From Pseudomonas sp. ML96 (GTDB taxonomy: Bacteria > Pseudomonadota > Gammaproteobacteria > Pseudomonadales > Pseudomonadaceae), in the NCBI RefSeq assembly GCF_000761545.1, contig NZ_JPMY01000036.1:1-64000 (forward strand): 64,000 bases of DNA, in the 5' to 3' direction. The notes beneath the pieces were generated by a model. The model searched no databases. It was not told the origin of the DNA and saw only the letters and a list, made by a program, of their open reading frames with translations. The translations under genes were made by a program, and so were the position numbers. Positions 1 through 8,956 of the stretch are shown piece by piece; position 1 is the stretch's first letter; every line of letters begins with the position of its first letter.

Positions 1-52
1 TCCGACCGCCCGGTTCGTAGCCGGGTACTCTATCCAGCTGAGCTATGAGTGC
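1..52 (-). tRNA. tRNA-Arg (ACG), 5' part only
   Basis: Read on the minus strand, a 7-nt acceptor 5' arm (GCACTCA) is followed by TA, a D-arm (GCTCAGCTGGATAGAG) and an anticodon arm with GGCTACGAACC, giving anticodon ACG. The T-arm and 3' end lie beyond the left edge. A tRNA-Arg next to tRNA-Ser and csrA is the usual Pseudomonas arrangement. Confidence 0.9.
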
Positions 53-160
53 GTGTAGGGCGCGCATTATAGAGACTCTTAATTATTCGTCAATTGATTT
101 TTTCGATAACTTTCAACAACTTATCGAGCTAACCACTGACATCTCTATAACACTAAATAA

Positions 161-251
161 TGGCGGAGAAGGGGGGATTCGAACCCCCGACACCCTTTTG
201 AGGTGTACTCCCTTAGCAGGGGAGCGCCTTCGGCCACTCGGCCACCTCTCC
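161..251 (-). tRNA. tRNA-Ser (GCT)
   Basis: The minus strand starts with GGAGAGG, has a D-arm of the GGCCGAGTGG type, an anticodon loop CTGCTAAG (anticodon GCT), a long variable arm typical of class II tRNAs, the T-loop GGTTCGAATCC and an encoded CCA end. The acceptor stem pairs with one G-T wobble. It lies just downstream of csrA on the same strand. Confidence 0.96.
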
Positions 252-313
252 GCAACACGGGGCGCATGATAACCATGTTTTCCCCGTTTGCAAAGACAAA
301 ATTTCGATAAAAA

Positions 314-499
314 TTAGTGGCTTGGTTCGTCGCCCTTCTCTTTCTGGATGCGCTGGTAAATCTCCTCACGGTGCACGGCAACCTCCTTGGGAGCATTCAC
401 GCCAATACGCACCTGATTACCTTTAACGCCCAGCACTGTGACGGTGACATCGTCACCCACCATCAGGGTCTCTCCGACCCGGCGAGTCAGAATCAGCAT
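314..499 (-). CDS. csrA: Carbon storage regulator CsrA/RsmA
   Basis: This 61-residue protein is a global post-transcriptional regulator that binds GGA motifs in mRNA leaders and is titrated by small RNAs of the RsmY/RsmZ type. It starts [17 protein letters not shown] and keeps the conserved [21 protein letters not shown] block that includes the RNA-binding residues; length is typical for the family. A strong ribosome-binding site (AAGGAGAAAGGA) precedes the ATG. Its position between lysC and a serine tRNA matches rsmA of P. aeruginosa. Confidence is high from sequence alone. Confidence 0.98.
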
Positions 500-639
500 T
501 CCTTTCTCCTTACGGATTCAAATTTCGGGACAACAGTCTGCAAGAAATAAAATGGTGGCAGCCCCGCAGTTATCAAGTGCAGCGCCTTCACCCAGTATTG
601 ACCAGCACGGACAAAAGAAAAGTCCTTTACCACGCGGCC

Positions 640-672
640 AGAAAAACGAAAGGCGCGGAATACCGCGCCTTT
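640..672 (-). terminator. Rho-independent terminator after lysC
   Basis: A perfect 10-bp stem (AAAGGCGCGG at 649-658 and CCGCGCCTTT at 663-672, loop AATA) is followed, on the minus strand, by CGTTTTTC. It lies just past the lysC stop codon and separates lysC from csrA. Confidence 0.85.
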
Positions 673-680
673 TTAAAGCA

Positions 681-1919
681 TCACTCGCCCTGTCGGGCCG
701 GAGCGTCGAGCTCGAAGGCAGTGTGCAGGGCGCGCACGGCCAGCTCCAGGTACTTCTCTTCGATGACCACGGAAACCTTGATTTCCGAAGTGGAGATCAT
801 CTGGATATTGATGGACTCCTTGGCCAGCGCTTCGAACATGCGGCTAGCGACACCGGCGTGGGAACGCATGCCGACGCCAACGATGGAGACCTTGGCAATA
901 TTGGTGTCACCGCTGACTTCACGGGCACCGATCTCGCGCGCAGTGTTTTCCAGCACGCCCAGGGCGTTCTGGTAGTCGTTGCGGTGCACGGTAAAGGTGA
1001 AATCGGTGGTGTTATCGTGCGCCACGTTCTGCACGATCATGTCGACTTCAATATTGGCGGCGCTGATCGGGCCGAGGATCTTGAAGGCCACGCCGGGGGT
1101 ATCCGGTACGCCACGGATGGTCAGCTTGGCCTCGTCGCGATTGAAGGCGATGCCGGAGATGATCGGCTGTTCCATGGATTCCTCTTCATCAAGGGTAATG
1201 AGGGTGCCCGGACCCTCCTGGAAGCTGTGCAGCACGCGCAGCGGGACGTTGTACTTGCCGGCGAATTCCACCGAGCGAATCTGCAGCACCTTGGAACCGA
1301 GGCTGGCCATTTCCAGCATCTCTTCGAAGGTGATCTTGTCCAGGCGCTGGGCCTTGGCCACCACGCGCGGATCGGTGGTGTAGACACCGTCGACGTCGGT
1401 GTAGATCTGGCACTCATCGGCCTTCAGCGCCGCAGCCAGGGCCACGCCGGTGGTGTCGGAACCACCGCGACCGAGAGTGGTGATGTTGCCCTCCTCGTCC
1501 ACGCCCTGGAAACCGGCGACCACTACCACGCGACCTGCCTTGAGGTCGGCACGGATCTTCTGATCGTCGATTTGCAGGATGCGCGCCTTGGTGTGGGCGC
1601 TGTCGGTGAGGATGCGTACCTGGTTGCCGGTGTAGGAAACCGCCGGCACACCACACTGAATCAGGGCCATGGCCAGCAGGGCGATGGTCACCTGCTCACC
1701 GGTGGAAACCATCACGTCGAGCTCACGCGGCACCGGCTGCCCGTCGGTAATCTGTTTGGCCAGATCGATCAGGCGGTTGGTCTCGCCACTCATGGCAGAG
1801 ACCACGACGACGATGTCGTCGCCGTTTTCGCGGAACTTCTTCACCTTCTCGGCCACCTGCTGAATACGCTCAACAGTGCCGACGGAGGTGCCCCCAAACT
1901 TCTGTACGATCAAAGCCAT
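681..1919 (-). CDS. lysC: Aspartate kinase (lysine-sensitive type)
   Basis: Aspartokinase phosphorylates aspartate, the first step toward lysine, threonine, methionine and diaminopimelate. The chosen start gives MALIVQKFGGTSVG at residue 1, with the KFGGTS kinase motif at residues 7-12; an in-frame start 45 bases upstream would add residues that do not look native. The N-terminal amino acid kinase domain (about residues 1-245) is followed by paired ACT regulatory domains (about 265-400). The length of 412 residues equals the P. aeruginosa enzyme as I remember it. A terminator follows, and alaS lies upstream on the same strand across about 100 nt. Confidence 0.97.
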   Translation of the reverse strand: MALIVQKFGGTSVGTVERIQQVAEKVKKFRENGDDIVVVVSAMSGETNRLIDLAKQITDGQPVPRELDVMVSTGEQVTIALLAMALIQCGVPAVSYTGNQVRILTDSAHTKARILQIDDQKIRADLKAGRVVVVAGFQGVDEEGNITTLGRGGSDTTGVALAAALKADECQIYTDVDGVYTTDPRVVAKAQRLDKITFEEMLEMASLGSKVLQIRSVEFAGKYNVPLRVLHSFQEGPGTLITLDEEESMEQPIISGIAFNRDEAKLTIRGVPDTPGVAFKILGPISAANIEVDMIVQNVAHDNTTDFTFTVHRNDYQNALGVLENTAREIGAREVSGDTNIAKVSIVGVGMRSHAGVASRMFEALAKESINIQMISTSEIKVSVVIEEKYLELAVRALHTAFELDAPARQGE

Positions 1920-2021
1920 GTCAAAAAACCGCCTGATTCCTCGAAGGGCGCCCATTAAACCCACAACGGGTCACACTGCCAAGGCCCGCCGGACGCACTG
2001 CAGGCCTCGCTTTCAACGCAA

Positions 2022-4646
2022 TTAGAGGCCCTGTTCGGCGAAGCTCGCAGCCAGCGTCAGTGCCTCGTCCAGCTTGCCGGCATCGACGCCGCCGCCCTGG
2101 GCCATGTCCGGGCGACCACCGCCCTTGCCACCGACAGTCGCAGCGGCCTGACGCATCAGGTCACCGGCCTTGAGCTTGGCGGTCAGGTCCTGAGTGACGC
2201 CAGCAACCAGCACCACCTTGTCTTCGAACACGCCACCGAGCAGGATCACCGCGCTGCCCAGCTTGTTCTTCAGCTGGTCGACCATGGCCAGTAGGGCCTT
2301 GCCATCCAGACCGTCGAGACGCGAAGCCAGCACCTTGACGCCCTTGACGTCCACGGCCGAGCCGGCCAGGTCGTTGCCGGCAGCGCTGGCAGCCTTGGCC
2401 TTGAGCTGCTCCAGCTCCTTTTCCAGCTGACGGTTGCGCTCGATCAGGCCGGACAGCTTGTCCAACACGTTGTCGCGGCTGCCCTTGACCAGCGCGGCGG
2501 CTTCTTTCAGCTGCTCTTCCGCACCATTCAGCCAGGCCAGCGCCGCAGCACCGGTGACGCCCTCGATACGGCGCACGCCGGCGGCCACACCACCTTCGCT
2601 GGTGATCTTGAACAGACCGATGTCGCCGGTGCGCGACACGTGGGTACCGCCACACAGCTCGACGGAGAAGCCGTCGCCCATGGTCAGCACGCGCACGTCA
2701 TCGCCGTACTTCTCGCCGAACAGCGCCATGGCGCCCTTGGCCTTGGCGGTCTCGATGTCGGTCTCTTCGGTCTCAACCTCGGAGTTCTTGCGAATCTCGG
2801 CGTTGACCAGCTCTTCCAGCTGCTTCAGTTGCTCGGGCTTGATCGCCTCGAAGTGGCTGAAGTCGAAGCGCAGGCGCTGGCTGTCGACCAGCGAGCCCTT
2901 CTGCTGTACGTGCTCGCCCAGCACCTGGCGCAGCGCAGCGTGCAGCAGGTGGGTGGCCGAGTGGTTCAGCGCAGTGGCCTGGCGCACCGAGGCATCGACC
3001 TCGGCCTTCAGCGAAGTACCGACGCTCAAGCCACCCTTGGCGACCACGCCGTGGTGCAGGAAGGCGCCGCCAGCCTTGGTGGTGTCGCGCACATCGAAGC
3101 GCACGCCGGCGCTCTCGAGATAACCGCTGTCGCCGATCTGACCGCCGGACTCGGCGTAGAACGGGGTTTGATCCAGCACCACCACGCCCTCCTCGCCCTC
3201 CGCGAGGCTGTCGACGGCGGCGCCGGCCTTGAACAGGCCGACGATCTTGCCGCTACCCGTGGTGCCCTCGTAACCGAGGAACTGGGTATCGACGTCGACC
3301 TTGACCAGGCTGTTGTAGTCCATGCCAAAGGAGCTGGCGGAGCGGGCGCGCTCGCGCTGGGCCTCCATCTCGCGCTCGAAGCCTTCTTCGTCGATGGTCA
3401 GCTCGCGCTCGCGAGCGATGTCGCCAGTCAGGTCGACCGGGAAGCCGTAGGTGTCGTACAGCTTGAACACCACATCGCCAGGAATGACGCTGCCCTTGAG
3501 GTCAGCCAGGTCCTGCTCGAGGATCTTCAGGCCCTGCTCCAGGGTCTTGGCGAACTGCTCTTCCTCGGTTTTCAGCACGCGCTCGATGTGCGCTTGCTGC
3601 TGTTTCAGCTCGGGGAAGGCTTCGCCCATCTCGGCCACCAGCGCGGCGACGATCTGGTAGAAGAAGCTGCCCTTGGCGCCCAGCTTGTTACCGTGACGGC
3701 AGGCGCGACGAACGATGCGGCGCAGCACGTAGCCGCGGCCTTCGTTGGACGGGGTCACGCCGTCGGCGATCAGGAAACCGCAGGAGCGGATGTGGTCGGC
3801 GACGACTTTCAGCGAGGCCTGGCCTTCGTTGGCGCAGCCGATGGCCTTGGCCGCGGCATTGAGCAGGCTCTGGAACAGGTCGATCTCGTAGTTCGAGTTG
3901 ACGTGCTGCAGCACGGCGCTGATGCGCTCCAGGCCCATGCCGGTGTCCACGCTCGGTGCCGGCAGCGCGTGCAGTACGCCGTCCGCGGTGCGGTTGAACT
4001 GCATGAACACGTTGTTCCAGATCTCGATGTAGCGGTCACCGTCTTCTTCCGGCGAGCCGGGCGGGCCGCCCCAGATGTGGTCGCCGTGGTCGAAGAAGAT
4101 CTCGGTGCACGGGCCGCACGGACCGGTATCGCCCATCGCCCAGAAGTTGTCGGAGGCGTACGGCGCGCCCTTGTTGTCGCCGATGCGGATCATGCGCTCG
4201 GCCGGGATGCCGACTTCCTTGTGCCAGATGTCGTAGGCCTCGTCGTCGGTCGCGTAGACGGTGACCCAGAGCTTCTCTTTCGGCAGGTTCAACCACTTGT
4301 CGCTGGTCAGGAATTCCCAGGCGTAGGCGATGGCGTCGCGCTTGAAGTAGTCGCCGAAGCTGAAGTTGCCCAGCATTTCGAAGAAGGTGTGGTGGCGCGC
4401 GGTGTAGCCGACGTTTTCCAGATCGTTGTGCTTGCCACCGGCACGCACGCACTTCTGGCTGGTGGTGGCGCGGGTATAAGCGCGCTTTTCCAGGCCGAGG
4501 AAGCAGTCCTTGAACTGGTTCATGCCGGCGTTGGTGAACAGCAGGGTCGGATCGTTCGCCGGAATCAGCGAACTGGAGGCGACGCGGGTGTGCCCCTTCT
4601 CTTCGAAGAAGCGGAGGAAGGCTTCACGGATTTCTGCGCTTTTCAT
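2022..4646 (-). CDS. alaS: Alanyl-tRNA synthetase
   Basis: This 874-residue class II synthetase charges tRNA-Ala. The N-terminus (MKSAEIREAFLRFFEEKGH) and the class II catalytic core are intact. The editing domain keeps both zinc-binding elements, HSATH (HxxxH) and CGGTH (CxxxH). The C-terminal DHHA1-type domain ends near GGKGGGRPDMAQGGG. Length is normal for the family. A TATAAT hexamer lies 52 nt upstream of the ATG. The gene sits between aruE and lysC as in P. aeruginosa. Confidence 0.99.
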   Translation of the reverse strand: MKSAEIREAFLRFFEEKGHTRVASSSLIPANDPTLLFTNAGMNQFKDCFLGLEKRAYTRATTSQKCVRAGGKHNDLENVGYTARHHTFFEMLGNFSFGDYFKRDAIAYAWEFLTSDKWLNLPKEKLWVTVYATDDEAYDIWHKEVGIPAERMIRIGDNKGAPYASDNFWAMGDTGPCGPCTEIFFDHGDHIWGGPPGSPEEDGDRYIEIWNNVFMQFNRTADGVLHALPAPSVDTGMGLERISAVLQHVNSNYEIDLFQSLLNAAAKAIGCANEGQASLKVVADHIRSCGFLIADGVTPSNEGRGYVLRRIVRRACRHGNKLGAKGSFFYQIVAALVAEMGEAFPELKQQQAHIERVLKTEEEQFAKTLEQGLKILEQDLADLKGSVIPGDVVFKLYDTYGFPVDLTGDIARERELTIDEEGFEREMEAQRERARSASSFGMDYNSLVKVDVDTQFLGYEGTTGSGKIVGLFKAGAAVDSLAEGEEGVVVLDQTPFYAESGGQIGDSGYLESAGVRFDVRDTTKAGGAFLHHGVVAKGGLSVGTSLKAEVDASVRQATALNHSATHLLHAALRQVLGEHVQQKGSLVDSQRLRFDFSHFEAIKPEQLKQLEELVNAEIRKNSEVETEETDIETAKAKGAMALFGEKYGDDVRVLTMGDGFSVELCGGTHVSRTGDIGLFKITSEGGVAAGVRRIEGVTGAAALAWLNGAEEQLKEAAALVKGSRDNVLDKLSGLIERNRQLEKELEQLKAKAASAAGNDLAGSAVDVKGVKVLASRLDGLDGKALLAMVDQLKNKLGSAVILLGGVFEDKVVLVAGVTQDLTAKLKAGDLMRQAAATVGGKGGGRPDMAQGGGVDAGKLDEALTLAASFAEQGL

Positions 4647-4697
4647 CTATTTCATCCAGGCAAACGGCGGCCACGGCAAAAGCCGGCAAAGGGCCGC

Positions 4698-4703
4698 ATT
4701 ATA
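4698..4703 (-). promoter_or_regulatory. Candidate -10 element of the alaS promoter
   Basis: The minus strand reads CCGATATAATGCGG, a perfect TATAAT 52 nt upstream of the alaS start codon. No good -35 hexamer is seen at normal spacing (TGTCCC at 17 nt), so the call rests on the -10 alone. Confidence 0.5.
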
Positions 4704-4822
4704 TCGGCCTCTCGCAGTAGGGACAGCCCGTTTGCGGGGATTTTGGATAGAAAACGACTATCGAGCGCCTCGCCGTTCACGGCAGACGCTCAAGGTCTGC
4801 CCTCTCGGAGGTCGCGAAGAGC

Positions 4823-5815
4823 TCAGAGCTCAGTCGGGACGATCAGGATGCCAGCGCGCAGGCCGTTCTTGACCTTGGGATTGGGGAAGATGATGCGGGC
4901 GCCCTGCTCTTCCACCAGCCAGCGGGTACCGGCGATGTCCTCGGCCAGCAGGAAGCCAGGTTCCAGCTCGGTGAAATTCTCGATGTCGGCCGGCAGGTGC
5001 AGCTTGAAGGCGTCGCTGTGCTTGATCACCTCGCGGGCCACAGCGAATAGCTGCATGCCGTCCAGCGAATCGGTTTCCGGCTCGCAGTTCTCCACCAGCT
5101 CGCGCAGGCGCTTCTCCAGCAAGTCGAGATTGACCTGCTGGTTCTGCCCGAACGGTCGCGCCTTGCCCAGTTCCAGGGTGAAAGCCTCGGCACCCAGACG
5201 CGCGTAGGTGTAGGAGCTGAAGGTGATGCCGGTCTTGCGCTGCAGCAGCACGGCGTCGATGCCAGCAGCGCGCAGGCGGGCCAGTTCGGCACGCGAGTGC
5301 TCGCGGCCCTCGACATAGGGATAGAGAGCGAACTGTTCGATCTTCGAGCCGCGGATCGCGGTATGCAGGTCGTAGTGCAGCCGCGAACGGCCTTCCTTGC
5401 TGAAGAAGGCAGCGGCATGGCGCTCCAGCTCGTTGGCACGCAGTGCCTCGAAGCCGCTGCTCTGCTCGTGACGGCCGTCGAACAGGCGATTAATGTCCTG
5501 CTCGACATAGCGCTCGCCGCGGCGCATGGCCTCGGGATTGCCGAACAGGAAGAGAATGCGCGCCTTGGGCAGCAGCTGGCCGGAGGCCACCCCCTGCACC
5601 AGGCGATCGAGCAACTCGATCGGCGCCGTCTCGTTGCCGTGGATACCGGCCGACAGCAGCAGATCGAGGCCGCTGTCGGCATGGGCGGTCGGCGTCACTT
5701 CCAGCACGCCTTCGGCCAGCCAGTGCAGGCGCGCGCCCTCGCGGGTCAGCTGAATCTTCTCGGTCGGCTCACGGCCGGCCAGGGTGAGTTCGAGCAGTTT
5801 GCCGAGGGCGAGCAT
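4823..5815 (-). CDS. aruE: Succinylglutamate desuccinylase
   Basis: AruE (AstE) performs the last step of the arginine succinyltransferase pathway, hydrolysing N-succinylglutamate to succinate and glutamate. It is a zinc-dependent M14-like amidohydrolase. The metal-binding motif GIHGNETAP and the downstream LHYDLHTAIRGS region are intact, and 330 residues is the usual length. It is the promoter-distal gene of the aru operon, following a small unknown gene by 14 nt. No strong terminator is visible before alaS. Confidence 0.97.
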   Translation of the reverse strand: MLALGKLLELTLAGREPTEKIQLTREGARLHWLAEGVLEVTPTAHADSGLDLLLSAGIHGNETAPIELLDRLVQGVASGQLLPKARILFLFGNPEAMRRGERYVEQDINRLFDGRHEQSSGFEALRANELERHAAAFFSKEGRSRLHYDLHTAIRGSKIEQFALYPYVEGREHSRAELARLRAAGIDAVLLQRKTGITFSSYTYARLGAEAFTLELGKARPFGQNQQVNLDLLEKRLRELVENCEPETDSLDGMQLFAVAREVIKHSDAFKLHLPADIENFTELEPGFLLAEDIAGTRWLVEEQGARIIFPNPKVKNGLRAGILIVPTEL

Positions 5816-5829
5816 GGCAGGGTACTTCC

Positions 5830-6117
5830 TTAGTGATTGCAGTCCGGACCGTGCACGTGGTCTTCGTCGTCATCGCCATCCTCGGCCGCTTCCATCTCCA
5901 ACTGCAGGCTGACCAGGTTGGTGGCCAGCGGACGCAGCAGCAGGTTGGCGTATTCGGCATCGCCTTCGGCGACATCCACGCCGATCAGCAGCTGGCCATT
6001 GCCGGCGGTCTGAATCCACACTTCCTTGCCCTGCCAGACCACGGCGAAGCGGGTGCAGGAAGTTTCCAGCTGGGTGCCGTCGGTATCTTCGAGGATGAGT
6101 TGCAGGGCGTCGGACAT
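5830..6117 (-). CDS. Conserved aru-operon protein of unknown function
   Basis: This 95-residue protein lies between aruB and aruE, 14 nt from each, so it is almost surely co-transcribed with the arginine genes. P. aeruginosa has a small unknown gene at the same place. The first ~75 residues look like a compact beta-rich domain. The tail is very acidic and ends in EDHVHGPDCNH, with three His and one Cys that could bind a metal. No signal peptide or membrane segment is present. Some databases call such proteins topoisomerase-related; I see no support for that. Confidence 0.85.
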   Translation of the reverse strand: MSDALQLILEDTDGTQLETSCTRFAVVWQGKEVWIQTAGNGQLLIGVDVAEGDAEYANLLLRPLATNLVSLQLEMEAAEDGDDDEDHVHGPDCNH

Positions 6118-6131
6118 GAAATAAGTACTCT

Positions 6132-7493
6132 TTAAGCCAATTGAAATGGGTAAACCGAGCCCAGTTTAAGGATCTGGGTCAGTTCATCCAATGCCGTGCG
6201 GCATTCGACCAGCAGTTGCGGGTCGGCCAGGTCGCTTTCCGCCAGGCGGTCGCGATAGTGCTTGTCGACCCAGACGTTGAGGGTTTCGAACAGCGCCTGA
6301 GTCATCACCACGCCCGGGTTCACCGCAGCCAGTTCCTGCTCCTTAAGCGCCACGCGCAGACGCAGGCAAGCCGGACCACCGCCGTTCTGCATGCTCTGCT
6401 TGAGGTCGAACACCTTGACCTCGCGAATCGGGCCGTTACCGCTGGTCAGCTCGTTCAGGTAGTTCCACACGTTGGCGTTGTTGCGACACTCCTCCGGCAC
6501 GATCAGCAGCATGCCGCCGTCGGCGCGGCTCAGCAGTTGGCTGTTGAACAGGTAGGAACGCACCGCGTCCTCCACACTCACCGCACTGCTCGGCACACGT
6601 ACGGCCTGGAAGTTACCGCCGCGGCGGGCCAGTTTGTCGCCCAGCTCGGCCAGCACCTTGTCGGTGTCGAGGAAGGCATCCTGGTGATAGAACAGTACTT
6701 CGCCATTGCCCACCGAGATCACGTCGTTGTGGAACACACCCTGATCGATCACCGCAGGGTTCTGTTGAGCGTAGACCACGCCCGCCTCACCCAGACCATG
6801 CAGACGGGCTACCGCCTGGCAGGCTTCCAGAGTCTGCCGCGCCGGGTAGCGCTGCGGCGCCGGGAAGCGGCTGTCGAAGGCGCTGCGGCCGAAGACGAAG
6901 AATTCCACGCCGGCATCGCCATAACCCTTGCAGAAGCGGGTGTGGTTGGCCGCGCCCTCGTCACCGAACTGACCCACGGCCGGCAGCGCGGCGTGGTGGG
7001 CGAAGTGCTGCTCGTTGGCGAACATGGCGCGCAGCACGCGGCTGGTGGTCGGGTGCTCGATAGAGCGGTGGAACTTGCAGTTGAGGTTGGCGGCGGTGAA
7101 ATGCACGCGGCCATCCGCGGTGTCGGCACTGGGGCTGACGGTGCACGAGTTGGCGGTCCACATGCTGGAGGCCGAGCTGACGGCGGCCAGCAGCGGCATG
7201 GATTCCTTGGCGGCCTTGGCGATCACCTCGGCATCGCTGCCGGTGAAACCCAGGCTGCGCAGGGCGGCAACGTCCTGGCGCTCCTGCGGGGCGAACACGC
7301 CCTGCTTGAAGCCCAGGTCCATCAGCGCCTTCATCTTGCCCAGGCCCTGCTTGGCCGCTTCCTTGGGGTTGGAAGCCGCCTGGCTATTGCTCTGCGACGC
7401 CACGTTGCCGTAGGACAGGCCACCGTAGTTGTGGGTCGGCCCGACCAGACCGTCGACATTCATTTCAACAGCGGGCATCTCATAGGCGGACAT
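6132..7493 (-). CDS. aruB: N-succinylarginine dihydrolase
   Basis: AruB (AstB) converts N2-succinylarginine to succinylornithine, CO2 and two NH3. It belongs to the amidinotransferase fold and has the typical N-terminal block DGLVGPTHNYGGLSYGN and a C-terminal catalytic region around NGGGPACLRLRVAL. The ATG at 7493 overlaps the aruD stop (TGATG), indicating translational coupling; a GTG one codon upstream is a less likely start. The deduced 453 residues is close to the family length. Confidence 0.98.
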   Translation of the reverse strand: MSAYEMPAVEMNVDGLVGPTHNYGGLSYGNVASQSNSQAASNPKEAAKQGLGKMKALMDLGFKQGVFAPQERQDVAALRSLGFTGSDAEVIAKAAKESMPLLAAVSSASSMWTANSCTVSPSADTADGRVHFTAANLNCKFHRSIEHPTTSRVLRAMFANEQHFAHHAALPAVGQFGDEGAANHTRFCKGYGDAGVEFFVFGRSAFDSRFPAPQRYPARQTLEACQAVARLHGLGEAGVVYAQQNPAVIDQGVFHNDVISVGNGEVLFYHQDAFLDTDKVLAELGDKLARRGGNFQAVRVPSSAVSVEDAVRSYLFNSQLLSRADGGMLLIVPEECRNNANVWNYLNELTSGNGPIREVKVFDLKQSMQNGGGPACLRLRVALKEQELAAVNPGVVMTQALFETLNVWVDKHYRDRLAESDLADPQLLVECRTALDELTQILKLGSVYPFQLA

Positions 7494-8956
7494 CACAGAC
7501 TCACTCCCGGGGTTAGGGTGGCGGGCAGGCTCAGGGTGGCGCTCTCCAGCGAGGCGACCGGGTAGGAGCAGTAGTCGGCCGCGTAGTAGGCGCTGGCGCG
7601 ATGGTTACCCGAGGCCCCCACGCCGCCGAACGGCGCACTGCTGGCGGCGCCGGTCAGCTGCTTGTTCCAGTTGACGATGCCGGCGCGGCTCTCGATCAGG
7701 AACTGCTGGTAGTGCTCGGCGGAATCCGACAACAGGCCGGCGGCCAAGCCGTACTGGGTGTTGTTGGCCTCGGCGATGGCGGCGTCGAAGCCGTCATAGC
7801 GAATCACCTGCAGCAGCGGACCGAAGAACTCCTCGTCGATGCGCTCGACGACCGCCGTGACATCGAGGATGCCAGGGGTCAGCAGCGCGGCCGTGGAAAC
7901 CGGCTGGATCATTTCCAGCAGCGCTACCGCGCCCTTGTCGAGCAGATGGCGCTGGGCCTTGAGCAGGTGCTCAGCGGCGGCGAGCGAGATCACCGAGCCC
8001 ATGAAGGGTGCCGGTTGCTCGTCGAAGGCGCCGACCTTGATGGTCGCGGCTACCGCCACCAGGCGCGCCAGCAAGGCATCTCCCCAGGCGCCGACCGGCA
8101 CCAGCAGGCGGCGCGCACAGGTACAGCGCTGGCCTGCGGAGATGAAGGCGGACTGGATGATGGTGTAGACGGCAGCATCGAGGTCCTGGACCTCTTCGAC
8201 CACCAGCGGGTTGTTGCCACCCATCTCCAGCGCCAGGATCTTGTCCGGGCGGCCGGCGAACTGGCTGTGCAGCAGGTTGCCGGTGCGGCTGGAGCCGGTG
8301 AAGAACAGGCCATCGATGCCAGCACTACCAGCCAGGGCCACGCCGGTCTCGCGGGCACCCTGCACCAGGTTGAGCACGCCAGCCGGCAGGCCGGCCTCGA
8401 TCCAGCATTTGACGGTCAGCTCGGCGACCTTGGGCGTCAGTTCGCTGGGCTTGAACACCACCGCATTGCCAGCCAGCAGCGCCGGCACGATATGGCCGTT
8501 GGGCAGGTGGCCGGGGAAGTTGTACGGGCCGAACACGGCGACCACGCCATGCGGCTTGTGGCGCAGCACGGCGGTGGCATCAGCCAGCGGGCCGCTCTTC
8601 TCGCCGGTACGTTCGCGGTAGCTCTGGATCGAGATGGCGACCTTGTTGACCATGCTGGTCACTTCGGTGGCGGACTCCCACAGCGGCTTGCCGGTCTCTT
8701 CGCCGATGGTGCGGGCCAGCTCGTCGGCGTGGCTCTTCAGGGTGGCGGCGAACTGCTCGAGCACGGCGATGCGTTCATCCAGGGAGCGTCGGGCCCAAGC
8801 CGGGAACGCGGCGCGGGCGCCAGCAACGGCCTGCTCGACCTGCGCGGCAGTGGCGCCCTGGCCACTCCATACGGCTTCCTGAGTCACCGGATTGAGCGAA
8901 GCGAAGGCCTCGCCCTGCCCTGCCTGCCAGCTGCCGGCGATGTAATGAGTGGTCAT
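7493..8956 (-). CDS. aruD: Succinylglutamate semialdehyde dehydrogenase
   Basis: AruD (AstD) oxidises succinylglutamate semialdehyde to succinylglutamate with NAD. It is an aldehyde dehydrogenase superfamily member of 487 residues: the nucleotide-binding region contains FTGSSRTG, the motif LEMGGNNPLVV supplies the general base glutamate, and the catalytic cysteine lies in SAGQRCTCARR. Start and stop overlap both neighbours by a few bases (ATGA with aruG, TGATG with aruB), so the operon is tightly coupled. Confidence 0.98.
   Translation of the reverse strand: MTTHYIAGSWQAGQGEAFASLNPVTQEAVWSGQGATAAQVEQAVAGARAAFPAWARRSLDERIAVLEQFAATLKSHADELARTIGEETGKPLWESATEVTSMVNKVAISIQSYRERTGEKSGPLADATAVLRHKPHGVVAVFGPYNFPGHLPNGHIVPALLAGNAVVFKPSELTPKVAELTVKCWIEAGLPAGVLNLVQGARETGVALAGSAGIDGLFFTGSSRTGNLLHSQFAGRPDKILALEMGGNNPLVVEEVQDLDAAVYTIIQSAFISAGQRCTCARRLLVPVGAWGDALLARLVAVAATIKVGAFDEQPAPFMGSVISLAAAEHLLKAQRHLLDKGAVALLEMIQPVSTAALLTPGILDVTAVVERIDEEFFGPLLQVIRYDGFDAAIAEANNTQYGLAAGLLSDSAEHYQQFLIESRAGIVNWNKQLTGAASSAPFGGVGASGNHRASAYYAADYCSYPVASLESATLSLPATLTPGVSL

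Noticed and set aside
2640..5207. 855-residue open frame antisense to alaS and aruE
   Set aside because: High-GC third positions open the antisense frame; the composition is Val/Ala/Gln/His-rich without domains, and the opposite strand encodes clear enzymes.
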